Assembly: GCA_028714075.1 (NCBI GenBank)
Contig: JAQTMZ010000003.1
Coordinates: 124,001-188,000 of the forward strand
Length of the DNA stretch: 64,000 nt
From: Gallionella sp.
GTDB lineage: Bacteria; Pseudomonadota; Gammaproteobacteria; Burkholderiales; Gallionellaceae
Direction: 5' to 3'
Part shown: positions 27,962 through 37,237 of the stretch, one piece after another
Numbering within the stretch: position 1 is the stretch's first letter
Layout: every line of letters begins with the position of its first letter
Program-made: the position numbers and the translations under genes
The notes under the pieces: model-generated
The model's database searches: none
The model's input: only the letters and a program-made list of their open reading frames with translations
Told to the model about the DNA's origin: nothing

Positions 27962-29131
27962 TTATTTTGCGGTCAGCCGCCACAGCGAGGTGAGCTCTGC
28001 CGCACGCGCCGCGTGCAGCGGGTCGCTGGTATCGGAGACGCGCGGGTGGTGCGGCTTCACATCTATTTTCCCCAGCACCTGCAAACCCGCCGCATCGATC
28101 GCAGCCAGCAGTTCGGCGCGCGTGCGCAAGCCCAGATGCTCGGCGAGATCGGAGAGGATCAGCCAGCCTTCGCCGCCAATCTCCAGATGCGCCGCCAGAC
28201 CGTGGAGGAATCCGCGCAACATGCGGCTCTCCGGGTCGAATATCGCGTGCTCAAGCGGCGAGCTTGGCCGCGCGGGAAGCCACGGCGGGTTGCACACCAC
28301 CAGTGCGGCGCGCCCCTCAGGAAACAGGTCGGCCTGCACCACCTCTACCTGTGCGGCCAGATTCAGCCGCGCTATATTTTCGCGCGCGCAGGCCAGCGCA
28401 CGCTGATCCTGATCGGTGGCGACGACATGTTTGATGCCACGCCGCGCCAGCACGGCGGCGAGCACGCCGGTACCGGTGCCAATATCGAATGCTACAGAAT
28501 GAGTACCCGTCAACTCGGGCAACGGCGCCTCGTTCACCAGCCCGATGTACTCGCCGCGTATCGGTGCGAATACGCCGTAATGCGGATGGATGCGCGCACC
28601 CAGCGCCGGAATCTCCACGCCATTTTTGCGCCACTCGTATGCGCCGATTATTCCCTGCAAGCCGCGCAGCGATGCGACGTAGGGTTGGGCTTCCGTTGCG
28701 GCGCCATACGCTTCTATGCAAGCCTGACGCGCATCGGGGGCGCGGCGCAACGGGATGCTGTGGTCCGCATTGAACGGTATCAGCAGCAGACCCAGAGTGC
28801 GGGCGCGCTGCGATTGGGCGAGGCGATGCAAATTGAAGGCTTCGGTGAGGGTGGCGGGAGTTTTTTTGTTTTTGCGTCCGCGCGGCTTTTCATTGGCGCG
28901 CCGGGTCATCGCCTGCAGCAGTTGGCGCGCGTTCTGAAAGTCGCCGCGCCACAGCAGCGCGGTGCCCTCGCTGGCCAAGCGGTAGGCGGTGTCGGCGGTC
29001 ATGCGGTCGTCGGCGATCACCACGCGCTTGGGCGGCGGCGTGCCGCTTTCCGAGCGCCAGCAGGCGGATTTTTCCTGGTCCGCTTCGATCCAGCGAATCA
29101 CCGGGCAGTTAATAGCAGAACCGATGCTCAT
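27962..29131 (-). CDS. Class I SAM-dependent methyltransferase (HemK/RsmC-like)
   Basis: A 389-residue protein. The C-terminal half holds a class I methyltransferase domain with motif I VAFDIGTGTGVLAAVLARRG (about residues 213-232) and the catalytic VVCNPPWLPA (NPPW, about 280-289), the signature of enzymes that methylate amide or amino nitrogens in protein glutamines, DNA or rRNA bases. The N-terminal 150 residues have a basic segment (MTRRANEKPRGRKNKKTPAT) that could bind RNA. The substrate is not known. Its ATG shares one base with the stop of the RIO kinase gene (TAATG), so the two are translationally coupled. Confidence 0.8.
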   Translation of the reverse strand: MSIGSAINCPVIRWIEADQEKSACWRSESGTPPPKRVVIADDRMTADTAYRLASEGTALLWRGDFQNARQLLQAMTRRANEKPRGRKNKKTPATLTEAFNLHRLAQSQRARTLGLLLIPFNADHSIPLRRAPDARQACIEAYGAATEAQPYVASLRGLQGIIGAYEWRKNGVEIPALGARIHPHYGVFAPIRGEYIGLVNEAPLPELTGTHSVAFDIGTGTGVLAAVLARRGIKHVVATDQDQRALACARENIARLNLAAQVEVVQADLFPEGRAALVVCNPPWLPARPSSPLEHAIFDPESRMLRGFLHGLAAHLEIGGEGWLILSDLAEHLGLRTRAELLAAIDAAGLQVLGKIDVKPHHPRVSDTSDPLHAARAAELTSLWRLTAK

Positions 29132-29991
29132 TACCGGCCCTCTTCTCTCTTGAGCTGCTGGTAGCGCAGCTTGGCGGCGTGATCGTCGCGCGCAGAATCT
29201 ATTTCACGCATCACGGAGCGCAGGTCGGCCGACTTTTCGCTGTGCTGGAAGCGGCCGGTCAAAGGTGTGTCGGGAAACAGTTCGCCGCGCTGGTAGAGCG
29301 CCCATATTTCCTTGCCGTACTGGGTGGTCAGCAGTTCGGGGGCGAACTGGCCGAAGTAATTGGCCAGATTTCCCACGTCGCGTTCCAGCATGCGGCTGGC
29401 ATTGTTGTTTGCCGCGGCATCCACCGCCTGCGGCAGGTCGATGATGACCGGCCCGTTGCTGTCGACCAGCACGTTGAACTCGGACAGGTCGCCGTGGACG
29501 ATGCCGGCGCACAGCATCAGCACGACCTGCCTGATCAGAAAGGCGTGAAATTCCAGTGCCTGATGTTCGGTGAGCTCCAGATTGTTGAGCCTCGGGGCCG
29601 GTTCGCCATGCTCATCCGACACCAGCTCCATCAGCAGCACACCCTCGTAAAAGTTGTAGGGGTGCGGCACGCGCACACCGGCTGCGGCGAGCTTGTACAA
29701 CGCATCGACCTCGGCGTGCTGCCAGGCCGTTTCCTGCTCCTTGCGCCCGTAGCGCGAGCCTTTTTCCATCGCGCGGGCCTGGCGGCTGTTCTTTATCTTG
29801 CGGCCTTCGGTGTAGTGAACCGCCTGATGGAAGCCGCGCTGGTTGGCCTCTTTGTAAACCTTCGCGCAACGGATCGCGTCGCCGCACTGGACGACATAGA
29901 CCGTCGCTTCTTTGCCGCTCTTGAGCTGGCGCAATATTTTGTCTACTAGGCCGTCTTCGACGAGCGGTTCGATTCTCTTGGGGATTTTCAT
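29131..29991 (-). CDS. RIO1-type Ser/Thr protein kinase (PA4780 family)
   Basis: A 286-residue atypical protein kinase of the RIO family. The nucleotide loop LKSGKEATVYVV (residues 23-34, like the STGKEA loop of RIO kinases), the catalytic IVHGDLSEFNVLV (His166-Gly-Asp168) and the metal-binding VIIDLPQAVD (Asp185) are all intact. VRVPHPYNFYEGVLLMELV is the hinge region. In archaea and eukaryotes RIO kinases act in small-subunit maturation. The bacterial role is not established. It overlaps the ylqF stop by 4 bases (ATGA), an operon layout that supports a ribosome-related job by inference. Confidence 0.9.
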   Translation of the reverse strand: MKIPKRIEPLVEDGLVDKILRQLKSGKEATVYVVQCGDAIRCAKVYKEANQRGFHQAVHYTEGRKIKNSRQARAMEKGSRYGRKEQETAWQHAEVDALYKLAAAGVRVPHPYNFYEGVLLMELVSDEHGEPAPRLNNLELTEHQALEFHAFLIRQVVLMLCAGIVHGDLSEFNVLVDSNGPVIIDLPQAVDAAANNNASRMLERDVGNLANYFGQFAPELLTTQYGKEIWALYQRGELFPDTPLTGRFQHSEKSADLRSVMREIDSARDDHAAKLRYQQLKREEGR

Positions 29992-30884
29992 CGGCTATGA
30001 GGGGCAGTGGAAATGTCCGGCGCACGCTCGAGCATGGCTGCGCGCGTCGCGGGGGTCTCGAGGCTGATGCGCCCCAGCTTGCCGGCGCGGTATTCCGTCA
30101 GCAGGATCATCGCCGCTTTTTCCAGGTCCGCTGCGCCGCCCCCGCCTTTCAGCAGGCAGCCGCGTTTTTTGGCGACCGCTTCGATCACGCCGATGCTGTC
30201 CAGTCCCGCCACATCCAAATTAAAGCGCTCGGCGAGCTGTGCGGGGTAGCGTGCCAGCAGGATGTTGGCAAGATGTTCGGCGATCTCTTCCTCGATGACG
30301 GCGTTGCGGCCGATGGCGTGAATCGCGGCGAGCACTAGACCGTCCTCGGGGTGTTCGATCTTCGGCCACATCAGGCCGGGCGAGTCGGTGAGCGTCATGC
30401 GCTCGTTCAGGTTGTGGCACTGCTGCGACTTGGTCACGGCGGGCTCGTCGCCGACATTGGCAACGCGGCGTTTCAAGAGCATGTTCATCAGCGTGGATTT
30501 GCCGACGTTGGGGATGCCCATGATCATCATGCGCAGCGGCTTGTGGGTGCTGTCGCGGTGCGGCGCGAGCGGCTGGCACAGCTTGGGCACCTTGGCCGCA
30601 TCGCTGGCGCTCTTGCAGCTCAACGCGACGGCTTTTACCCCTTCCCGTTTGTTGTAGAAATCCAGCCAGGCCTGCGTGACAACGGGATCGGCGAGGTCGG
30701 CCTTGTTGAGGATTTTCAGGCACGGGCGCTGGCGCTGCTCGCGCAATTCCCGGATCATCGGGTTGCTGCTCGCTTCCGGCGCGCGCGCATCCAGCACTTC
30801 GATGACGACATCGATGAACTCCATGGTCTCGGCCGCTTTTCTGCGCGCCGAGGTCATGTGACCGGGGAACCACTGTATCGACAT
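29988..30884 (-). CDS. ylqF: Circularly permuted ribosome biogenesis GTPase YlqF
   Basis: A 298-residue GTPase with permuted motifs: G4 LNKADL at about residues 59-64 precedes G1 GIPNVGKST at 123-131, then VGDEPAVTKSQQ (G2) and DSPGLMWPK (G3, from about 168). MSIQWFPGHMTSARRK is the family N-terminus. The C-terminal helical domain (about 230-290) binds RNA in RbgA, which acts in late 50S assembly in Bacillus. It is the first gene of a coupled run with the RIO kinase and the methyltransferase. Confidence 0.93.
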   Translation of the reverse strand: MSIQWFPGHMTSARRKAAETMEFIDVVIEVLDARAPEASSNPMIRELREQRQRPCLKILNKADLADPVVTQAWLDFYNKREGVKAVALSCKSASDAAKVPKLCQPLAPHRDSTHKPLRMMIMGIPNVGKSTLMNMLLKRRVANVGDEPAVTKSQQCHNLNERMTLTDSPGLMWPKIEHPEDGLVLAAIHAIGRNAVIEEEIAEHLANILLARYPAQLAERFNLDVAGLDSIGVIEAVAKKRGCLLKGGGGAADLEKAAMILLTEYRAGKLGRISLETPATRAAMLERAPDISTAPHSR

Positions 30885-30951
30885 TTGGGATTGGCTTTAT
30901 GAAAGAAGGCGGATTTTACTCCGGGTGGCTCGCCATCGCCTCATAAAACTA

Positions 30952-31009
30952 GTAGGAGCGGGCCATGCCCGCGAGCAATATGTCTATCGCGGGCATGGCC
31001 CGCTCCTAC
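30952..31009. repeat. Near-perfect GTAGGAGCGGGC palindrome, ylqF-rsuA gap
   Basis: The arms at 30952-30974 and 30987-31009 are exact 23-base reverse complements around a 12-base loop. The family also occurs, with an insertion, at 19022-19097 and as a decayed copy near 62110-62165. It lies between the rsuA stop and the ylqF start and, as RNA, forms a strong hairpin on either strand. There is no T-run. Confidence 0.9.
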
Positions 31010-31037
31010 GAACTTTTACACCGACATTTCAGGTGAA

Positions 31038-31754
31038 TCAGCCCGGTTTCAGCAGCGCCAGTTGCGCCGCATCGAGATAGCACCATTCGCCTTCGGCCAG
31101 TCCCAGCTCATCGAGTTTCAACAGGCCGATCTGCGAACGGCGCAGCGCGACGCAGTGGTTGTCGGCAGCCGCCAGCATGCGTTTGACCTGATGGTATTTG
31201 CCCTGCTCCAGCACGATCTCGATCTGGTGCGTGCCGACCATGCGGCAAGTCACCGCCGCCAGCGGCGCGGGTTCGTCGTGCAGCTTCACCCCGGCCAGTA
31301 ACCGCGCAACCAGTTGCGGCGTGACGGCATCTTGAGTGGTGGCGACATAGACTTTGGGCACGTGATGTTTCGGCGAGGACTGTTTGTGGATGAACGGCCC
31401 GTCATCCGACATCAGCAACAGGCCGGTGGTGTCGTGATCGAGGCGACCGACCGGCTGCACGTCGCGCCGGGTGAATTGCTCCGGCAGGATGGTCAGCACG
31501 CCGGGGTGGTGGCTGGCCTTGCGCGAGCACTCGAAATTGGCCGGCTTGTTCAGCGCGATATAGACATGCTCGCGGTAAGTCCACACTTCGCCGTAGACGG
31601 CAAATTCCAGGCCATCGGCCTCGATCGCGACGCGGCTGTCACTGATGACTTTGCCGGCGATGCTCACCTCACCGTCGGCGATCAGTTCACTGCACCACTT
31701 GCGGGTGCCAAAGCCCTGCGATTGCAGGATGCGTTCCAAGGTTAGTTTGCTCAT
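31038..31754 (-). CDS. rsuA: 16S rRNA pseudouridine(516) synthase RsuA
   Basis: RsuA isomerises U516 in 16S rRNA. An S4 RNA-binding domain covers about residues 3-48 (LERILQSQGFGTRKWCSELI, DGEVSIAG). The catalytic GRLDHDTTGLLLMSDDG contains Asp106, and KVYVATTQ and GKYHQVKRMLAA follow as in the RsuA/RluB family. Length is 238 residues (231 in E. coli). RluB and RluE are related, but the length and order fit RsuA best. Confidence 0.88.
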   Translation of the reverse strand: MSKLTLERILQSQGFGTRKWCSELIADGEVSIAGKVISDSRVAIEADGLEFAVYGEVWTYREHVYIALNKPANFECSRKASHHPGVLTILPEQFTRRDVQPVGRLDHDTTGLLLMSDDGPFIHKQSSPKHHVPKVYVATTQDAVTPQLVARLLAGVKLHDEPAPLAAVTCRMVGTHQIEIVLEQGKYHQVKRMLAAADNHCVALRRSQIGLLKLDELGLAEGEWCYLDAAQLALLKPG

Positions 31755-32285
31755 GGTGCAACTGTAGCAGAACAGTCAAGTAAACAGCATGAACCTTAAA
31801 ACCTCAATTCAAACTACAGAGAATGTCAGGGTTTGTCCCCTTTTCGTGCTCTCACCTGCAGTAGTTGTGATTTGATCTGACCGACAGTGCCTGAGATTTA
31901 CTTTCAGAATTGCTCAGAATGCGGTCGCGAGCTTCTGTTTTCTGGCAAGCAATTAGTAACATGAAGCTCGGCTCACCGCCAAATGGCAGTCGTTCGTTGT
32001 ACATAAAATAAGCCCAGTTTATTTGACCTGCCCAGCATATTTTCCTCGCGCTGTCAGATAAACACTGACGGCAAATTTCCCAAATCACCTACACAAAAAT
32101 CGGGCAAGCACCGATAGCGTTTCTCTCTGCAAGGATTACACTGCCATCCACCTCCCCGAAATTATTGGGGCAGAATATGGAGCGGCGACAACATGGATAA
32201 TGAAGTCAAGCAGACCGCTGGATATTCTCAAATGTGCAATTGAATTTCCTGTCCTTAGAAAACCACTATCTTCTAGGAGGAATCA
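31755..32285. other. 531-base region without a confident gene
   Basis: This gap separates rsuA and the first ferritin-like gene. It contains a minus-strand open frame of 78 codons (31852-32088, starting MIWEICRQCLSDSARKICWA) that I do not recognise; AT-rich surroundings and no good ribosome-binding site make it doubtful. The right third (from about 32160) carries the upstream element shared with the paralogous gene at 51112 and the TAGGAGGAAT ribosome-binding site. Confidence 0.5.
32220..32257 (+). promoter_or_regulatory. Upstream element shared by the two ferritin-like genes (copy 1)
   Basis: The 38-base block begins ggatattctc and continues gtgcaattgaatttcctgtc ctta. The same block with few changes (ggatactct, then gtgcaattgaatttcctatc ctta) lies at the same distance upstream of the paralog at 51112-51651. 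Conservation outside the coding region suggests a shared control site or a recent duplication that included the promoter. I cannot assign a sigma factor or regulator. Confidence 0.6.
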
Positions 32286-32810
32286 ATGACTTCTCAACTG
32301 GATATTTCAACACTGAATCTGCAAGATGCACTCGATATGGCCGTGCTGATTGAAAAGGAAGCGGAAGAGCGCTACCTTTTGTTTGCAGACCAGCTCGGAA
32401 AACGGTACCGCGGCGATGCGGCGGATTTCTTTACCATGATGGCTCGAAACGAGCAGCGTCACGGAATTGAAATTGCAGAGCGAAGACGTTTGCTTTTTGG
32501 CGACATTCCTTCGCGCGTCACGGAGAATATGATTGAGTGTGATGTCGAAGCCCCTGATCTTGAAAAAACAAGACGCTACATGTCTCCGCGGCATGCCTTG
32601 GAAATCGCAATGGAGTCTGAAATTAAAGCCTACGAGTTTTATGATCGAGCCTTGCAGGGCATTCAGGATCCCACGGTGCGAAAGCTGATCAAGGAACTCA
32701 GAGATGAAGAAGCCGAGCATCAGAGACTATTGAACGAGCAGAAGGTGAAATATCCCGATACGATGGAACCAGATTTGGATCCGGATGATGTCGAAATACC
32801 TTCGTTGTAA
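32286..32810 (+). CDS. Ferritin-like diiron protein (rubrerythrin-type four-helix bundle), paralog 1
   Basis: A 174-residue ferritin-like protein. Two half-repeats each carry the diiron ligands: Glu near 25-27 with E56-QR-H59, then Glu112 with E142-AE-H145. This E...ExxH twice pattern is that of rubrerythrin and related bundles. There is no C-terminal rubredoxin Cys pair, so it is not a full rubrerythrin. It may handle iron or peroxide, which is inference. TAGGAGG stands nine bases upstream of the ATG. A close paralog is at 51112-51651; most residues are the same, including MMARNEQRHG and YMSPRHALE. Confidence 0.85.
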   Translation: MTSQLDISTLNLQDALDMAVLIEKEAEERYLLFADQLGKRYRGDAADFFTMMARNEQRHGIEIAERRRLLFGDIPSRVTENMIECDVEAPDLEKTRRYMSPRHALEIAMESEIKAYEFYDRALQGIQDPTVRKLIKELRDEEAEHQRLLNEQKVKYPDTMEPDLDPDDVEIPSL

Positions 32811-33144
32811 AGACGTCTGCCAGTCACGAGCGATAAGGGGCTTGGCTCGGAATAAATTTCAATTAAAGGGGAAGTGGTCGAATTAAATTCCCAGTTTTGA
32901 GAAACCCCAGCATCCGGTATTGTCGTAAATCTATAGCCACGAAGTGTCGTTTTTAGGCAGCGTAATGCCACATAATTTGAAAGTGCTTGAGCAAATCAGA
33001 TGCTACGATCTGACGGTTTGTGCCAGATCAAGTCTGAACTGCTATATCTCACCTAAAAACGTGAATGCACTTCTCGCCATAGCAGCTTGGTTTTACTCTG
33101 TGACATCTGTGTTCTCTGTGGCTAACTGCTTTTTCCAGGTTGAA
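32811..33144. other. 334-base region without a confident gene
   Basis: The gap lies between the convergent ferritin-like gene and the YchJ-type gene. It is AT-rich. A plus-strand open frame from 32944 runs into the antisense of the YchJ-type gene and is not credible. Near 33099-33128 the string tctctgtggctaactgcttt with ctctgtgacatctgtgttct resembles the arm of the inverted repeat at 47878-47935. I see no clear terminator. Confidence 0.45.
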
Positions 33145-33528
33145 TCAATCCGGGAATTCCCCGTCCACGTAAAACCATTTACCCTCCTCGCGCACGAAGC
33201 GGCTGATCTCGTGCAGCCGGTGCGCGCGCCCGCCGACCTTGTAGCGCGCGACGAATTCCACTATGGCACGATCCGCCGATTCGATAGTGTGCTCCTTCAC
33301 TTCCAGTTCCAGCCACTTCGTGTTGTCCGCCGCAAGGTCGAGCGCGGCGGGGCGGGTGCCGGGGTGCCAGGTGGCCAGCAGGTAGGCTTCCAGCTTTAGC
33401 ACATAGGCGCTGTAGCGTGAGCGCATCAGGGTTGCGGCATCCGCTGCGGGCGTGCCGCTGTGGTAGCGGCCGCAACATGAGGCGTAGTCCGTGGCGCCGC
33501 AGGGGCAGGGTGATGGAATTTTGATCAT
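33145..33528 (-). CDS. YchJ-family SEC-C metal-binding protein
   Basis: A 127-residue protein of the YchJ (UPF0225) family. The N-terminus PCPCGATDYASCCGRYHSGT is the Cys-rich SEC-C-like zinc motif (C-x-C-x8-CC). ATLMRSRYSAYVLKLEAYLLATWHP follows, then an NTF2-like domain with FVARYKVGGRAHRLHEISRFVREEGKWFYVDG. The molecular function of the family is unknown. It is transcribed opposite to the genes on both sides. Confidence 0.9.
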   Translation of the reverse strand: MIKIPSPCPCGATDYASCCGRYHSGTPAADAATLMRSRYSAYVLKLEAYLLATWHPGTRPAALDLAADNTKWLELEVKEHTIESADRAIVEFVARYKVGGRAHRLHEISRFVREEGKWFYVDGEFPD

Positions 33529-33595
33529 GTGTTAGCCTAACGGAAGCTGCCTTTTTCGGACAGTAGTCAAAAGGGTCGTTTTTATGGAGGTGCTC

Positions 33596-34411
33596 ATGAG
33601 TAAATTCATACGCCGCTTTATTCTGGCATTTATATTGGCTGGCGTCAGTATGAATGCCACTGCCGAACCGCTTTCCGGTCAGGCTCAACGGCTATACGAG
33701 CGCGCGACACAGGAAGCAAAGCTCACCGGCATGAATCCGGAAGTGATACCCACGCAGGACGGCAGAAGTTTTTTCATGGTGTGGGAACCGCAGGCTCTTA
33801 AAGGTAAGCCACACAGGTGGATCGTATCGCTGCATGGCAGCAACGGGTTCGCGACGCGCGACCTGGAGATATGGAGCCCTTACCTTAAAGATCGCAATCT
33901 CGGCATCATCAGCCTGCAATGGTGGTTCGGCGGCGGTGAGAAGACGCAGGATTATTACTCGCCATTCGACATTTACCGCGAGATCGATTTGCTGCTGCGG
34001 CGTATGGGGATCAAGCCCGGCGACGCGATGCTGGAGGGTTTCAGCCGCGGTTCGGCGAACATTTATGCGGTGGCCGCGCTGGATCGCAACAAGGGACAGC
34101 GCTATTTCAGTCTGTTCGTCGCGAATGCGGGCGGGGCTTCGCTGGACTATCCGCCGACGCGCTCGGTCGATACCGGCAGGTTCGGCGACCTGCCTTACAA
34201 GGGTTCGCGCTGGATCACTTCCTGCGGGGAACGCGACCCCCATCCGGACAGGGATGGTTGCCCGGCGATGCGGCGCACCAGCGAATGGCTGAAAAAATTC
34301 GGCGCCGAGATTGCATTCGCAATCGAAGACAGCAGCGAAGGGCACGGCGCTTTTCACCGCAATCCACAGAACGCCAACCGGGCGCTGGACTGGTTTTTGC
34401 GTAATCCATAG
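33596..34411 (+). CDS. Exported alpha/beta-hydrolase-like protein
   Basis: A 271-residue protein with a Sec signal peptide (about residues 1-22, FIRRFILAFILAGVSMNATA, cut before EP). The mature part has WIVSLHGSNG with the oxyanion-hole HG, a nucleophile elbow MLEGFSRGSANIY (Ser in GFSRGS), a later acidic residue region and SSEGHGAFH with a likely catalytic His. These fit an alpha/beta hydrolase, possibly an esterase. The substrate is unknown. The ATG at 33596 is preferred because GGAGGTG lies seven bases upstream. The upstream ATG at 33584 would put the ribosome-binding site inside the gene. Confidence 0.75.
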   Translation: MSKFIRRFILAFILAGVSMNATAEPLSGQAQRLYERATQEAKLTGMNPEVIPTQDGRSFFMVWEPQALKGKPHRWIVSLHGSNGFATRDLEIWSPYLKDRNLGIISLQWWFGGGEKTQDYYSPFDIYREIDLLLRRMGIKPGDAMLEGFSRGSANIYAVAALDRNKGQRYFSLFVANAGGASLDYPPTRSVDTGRFGDLPYKGSRWITSCGERDPHPDRDGCPAMRRTSEWLKKFGAEIAFAIEDSSEGHGAFHRNPQNANRALDWFLRNP

Positions 34412-34481
34412 GCCATCTTTTTTTAGCCTGCGGCGTATGTTCTAATGCCAAATCGGCTAAGCAGCCAGGAATTTATTAACC

Positions 34482-36527
34482 ATGCCCAACCGTCTTGCGC
34501 AGGAGACCAGCCCTTATTTGCAGCAGCATGCCGGCAACCCGGTGGATTGGTTTCCGTGGGGCGAGGAAGCGTTGCGCTGTGCGCGCGAGCAGGACAAGCC
34601 GATCCTGCTTTCCATCGGCTATTCCGCGTGCCACTGGTGTCATGTCATGGCGCACGAATCGTTCGAGGATGCCGCAGTCGCGGCGGTGATGAACCGGCTG
34701 TTCGTCAACATCAAGGTGGACCGCGAAGAGCGCCCCGATCTCGACCATATCTACCAAGCCGCCCATGCCATGCTGACCCAGCGCAGCGGCGGCTGGCCGC
34801 TTACCATGTTTCTGGCACCGGATCAGACCCCGTTCTTCGGCGGCACTTATTTTCCCAAAGAACCGCGCTACAACCTGCCCGGTTTTGTGGGGTTGCTGGA
34901 ACAGGTGGCCGGAATTTTTCGCACGCGCCGGGATGATATTGCCCGGCAGAGTGCGTCGCTGCTGCACGCTTTTGACGCCACGCTGCCGGGTGCGGCAGGC
35001 CAGGCCAGCTTAAGCGATGCGCCGCTGCATGATGCCTGCCGCGCATTGCGGCAGGCTTTCGATGCTGTTTACGGCGGCTTTGGCGGCGCGCCGAAATTCC
35101 CGCGCCAGAGCGAGCTGGAATTTTTGTTGAGGTATGCCGCGCGCGGCGGCGAACCGGAGGCGCGCGACATGGCGCTGCACACGCTGCGCAACATGGCGGA
35201 CGGCGGCATCCACGATCAGTTGGGCGGCGGCTTTTGCCGCTACAGCGTGGACGAGCGCTGGGCCATCCCGCACTTCGAGAAGATGCTGTACGACAACGGC
35301 CCGCTGTTGGCGCTGTACGCCGATGCTTATGTGCTGAGCGGCGAGGCTGCGTTCGGGCGCGTGGCGCAAGGCATCGCGGGCTGGGCGATGCGCGAGATGC
35401 AGGCGCCGCAGGGCGGTTTTTATGCCAGCCTGGATGCGGATTCCGAACACGAGGAAGGCAAGTTTTATGTGTGGACGCCGGAGCAGGCTGCCGGCCTGTT
35501 GAGCGCGGAAGAATATGCTGTCGCAGCCGCGCATTACGGTCTTGATCAGCCGCCCAACTTTGACGGCAAGTATTGGAATCTGCTGGTGGCACAGCCGCTG
35601 GAGAGCATCGCACCGAAGCTTAATTTGTCGCCGGAACAGGCTGAACAACTGCTCGCCAGCGCGCAACAAAAACTGTTTGCTGCACGAGAGAGCCGCATGC
35701 GTCCGGGACGCGATGAAAAAATTCTGGTCAGCTGGAATGCGCTGATGATCAAGGGTATGGCACATGCGGGCAGGATGCTGGACGAAGCGGCATGGGTGGC
35801 TTCGGCACAACGCGCGACGGATTTTATCCGTGGCGTGCTGTGGCGCAACGGCCGCCTGCTGGCGACCTGCAAGGATGACAAGGCGCACCTGAATGCCTAT
35901 CTGGACGACTACGCCTTCCTGCTCGACGCGTTGCTGGAATTGCTGCAGGCGGAATTTCGCGCGGCCGACCTGGAGTTTGCCCGCGCGCTCGCCGACGTGT
36001 TGCTGGAACAGTTCGAGGATCAGCAGCAGGGCGGATTTTTCTTCACCAGCCACGACCATGAAAGACTCATCCATCGCCCCAAGCCCGGCCATGACAACGC
36101 CACACCATCCGGCAACGGCAGCGCGGCGTTCGCGTTGCAGCGCCTCGGCCATCTGCTGGGGGAGCCGCGCTACCTTGAGGCCGCCGCGCGCACGCTGAAG
36201 CTTTATTACCCGGCCTTGGCGCAGCAGCCGGCGGGCTTCGCGAGCATGCTGCTGGCGTTGCAGGAATATCTCGCACCGCCGCAGATCGTCATCCTGCGCA
36301 GCGCGCCGGGAGCGAGCGCGCCTTGGCGCAGGCAACTGTTGCAACACTATTGGCCCGGCACTCTGATCCTCGCACTGGAAGGCGAGCTTTCCGGTCTGCC
36401 GCAGATGCTGGCGAAGCCTTGGTCGCAGGGTGTTGGCGCATGGGTTTGTCAGGGCGTGGCATGCTTGCCGGTCATCGAGGATTGCGTCGAACTGATAGCC
36501 GCTTGCCAATCCGGCGAAATTGGCTGA
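34482..36527 (+). CDS. YyaL/DUF255 thioredoxin-domain protein (SSP411-type)
   Basis: A 681-residue protein of the DUF255 or spermatogenesis-associated protein 20 type. The N-terminal thioredoxin-like domain begins [21 protein letters not shown] and has the CHWC redox motif at residues 50-53 with VMAHESFED. It then has [25 protein letters not shown]. The rest is a long (alpha/alpha) barrel-like domain with [24 protein letters not shown] and [17 protein letters not shown]. The biochemical role is unsettled; related proteins look like sugar epimerases. It is monocistronic by spacing. Confidence 0.92.
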   Translation: MPNRLAQETSPYLQQHAGNPVDWFPWGEEALRCAREQDKPILLSIGYSACHWCHVMAHESFEDAAVAAVMNRLFVNIKVDREERPDLDHIYQAAHAMLTQRSGGWPLTMFLAPDQTPFFGGTYFPKEPRYNLPGFVGLLEQVAGIFRTRRDDIARQSASLLHAFDATLPGAAGQASLSDAPLHDACRALRQAFDAVYGGFGGAPKFPRQSELEFLLRYAARGGEPEARDMALHTLRNMADGGIHDQLGGGFCRYSVDERWAIPHFEKMLYDNGPLLALYADAYVLSGEAAFGRVAQGIAGWAMREMQAPQGGFYASLDADSEHEEGKFYVWTPEQAAGLLSAEEYAVAAAHYGLDQPPNFDGKYWNLLVAQPLESIAPKLNLSPEQAEQLLASAQQKLFAARESRMRPGRDEKILVSWNALMIKGMAHAGRMLDEAAWVASAQRATDFIRGVLWRNGRLLATCKDDKAHLNAYLDDYAFLLDALLELLQAEFRAADLEFARALADVLLEQFEDQQQGGFFFTSHDHERLIHRPKPGHDNATPSGNGSAAFALQRLGHLLGEPRYLEAAARTLKLYYPALAQQPAGFASMLLALQEYLAPPQIVILRSAPGASAPWRRQLLQHYWPGTLILALEGELSGLPQMLAKPWSQGVGAWVCQGVACLPVIEDCVELIAACQSGEIG

Positions 36528-36699
36528 TGCAATAGGGAGCCTCTGATAATTCACGTTTGTGAGTAGTTGCTATGCGGCTTGCCGGCTTAAATCACTTTAT
36601 CTCAACGGATGTAACTGCCGCATATCCGCATATCCGCTTTCCAACAGGCTGAAAATGTGAAAGAATCCGCGCATTGAAATTAATCGAATAGAGTGACAA

Positions 36700-37182
36700 A
36701 TGATCGACCGAGACGGCTACCGCCCGAATGTCGGCATCATTATCACGAATGACAGGAATCAGGTGTTTTGGGGCAAGCGGGTGCGGCAGCATGCGTGGCA
36801 GTTTCCGCAAGGCGGCATACAGCATGGCGAAACCCCGGAACAGGCGATGTACCGCGAGTTGCACGAAGAAGTCGGCTTGATGCCGGAACATGTAAAAATA
36901 CTCGGGCGCACCCGTGACTGGATGCGCTATGAGGTTCCGCAGAGCTGGAGCAAGCGTGAATCGCGCGGCGGTTATCGCGGGCAAAAACAGATATGGTTTT
37001 TGTTGCGCCTGGTCGGACGTGAGTGCGATGTCTGCCTGCGTGTCAGTTCGCATCCCGAATTTGACGCGTGGCGCTGGAACGATTATTGGCTGGATATCAA
37101 CGCCGTAATCGAATTCAAGCGTGAAGTTTATACGAAAGCACTCAACGAGTTGGTTCGCTACCTTCCTGTGCCGAATAAATAA
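36700..37182 (+). CDS. rppH: RNA pyrophosphohydrolase RppH
   Basis: A Nudix hydrolase that removes pyrophosphate from the 5' end of mRNA and so triggers decay. [17 protein letters not shown] and the Nudix box [20 protein letters not shown] with VGL (residues 38-60) match RppH exactly. WLRYEVP-like [10 protein letters not shown] and [13 protein letters not shown] follow. Length is 160 residues (176 in E. coli). The stop is followed by a small hairpin aacgcaatgcgttttt that may be a weak terminator. A 172-base gap upstream is free of genes. Confidence 0.96.
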   Translation: MIDRDGYRPNVGIIITNDRNQVFWGKRVRQHAWQFPQGGIQHGETPEQAMYRELHEEVGLMPEHVKILGRTRDWMRYEVPQSWSKRESRGGYRGQKQIWFLLRLVGRECDVCLRVSSHPEFDAWRWNDYWLDINAVIEFKREVYTKALNELVRYLPVPNK

Positions 37183-37237
37183 CGCAATGCGTTTTTGTAA
37201 TTATGTGCATGAGTTTTAATTGTTTAAGGTGAAGTCC

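Noticed and set aside
32944..33399. A 151-codon plus-strand open frame
   Set aside because: Its second half is the antisense of the YchJ-type gene, and the first half is AT-rich intergenic DNA with repeat-like strings.
35010..36554. A 514-codon minus-strand open frame opposite the YyaL-type gene
   Set aside because: Antisense shadow of a complete DUF255 protein. The translation has no recognisable motif and no ribosome-binding site.
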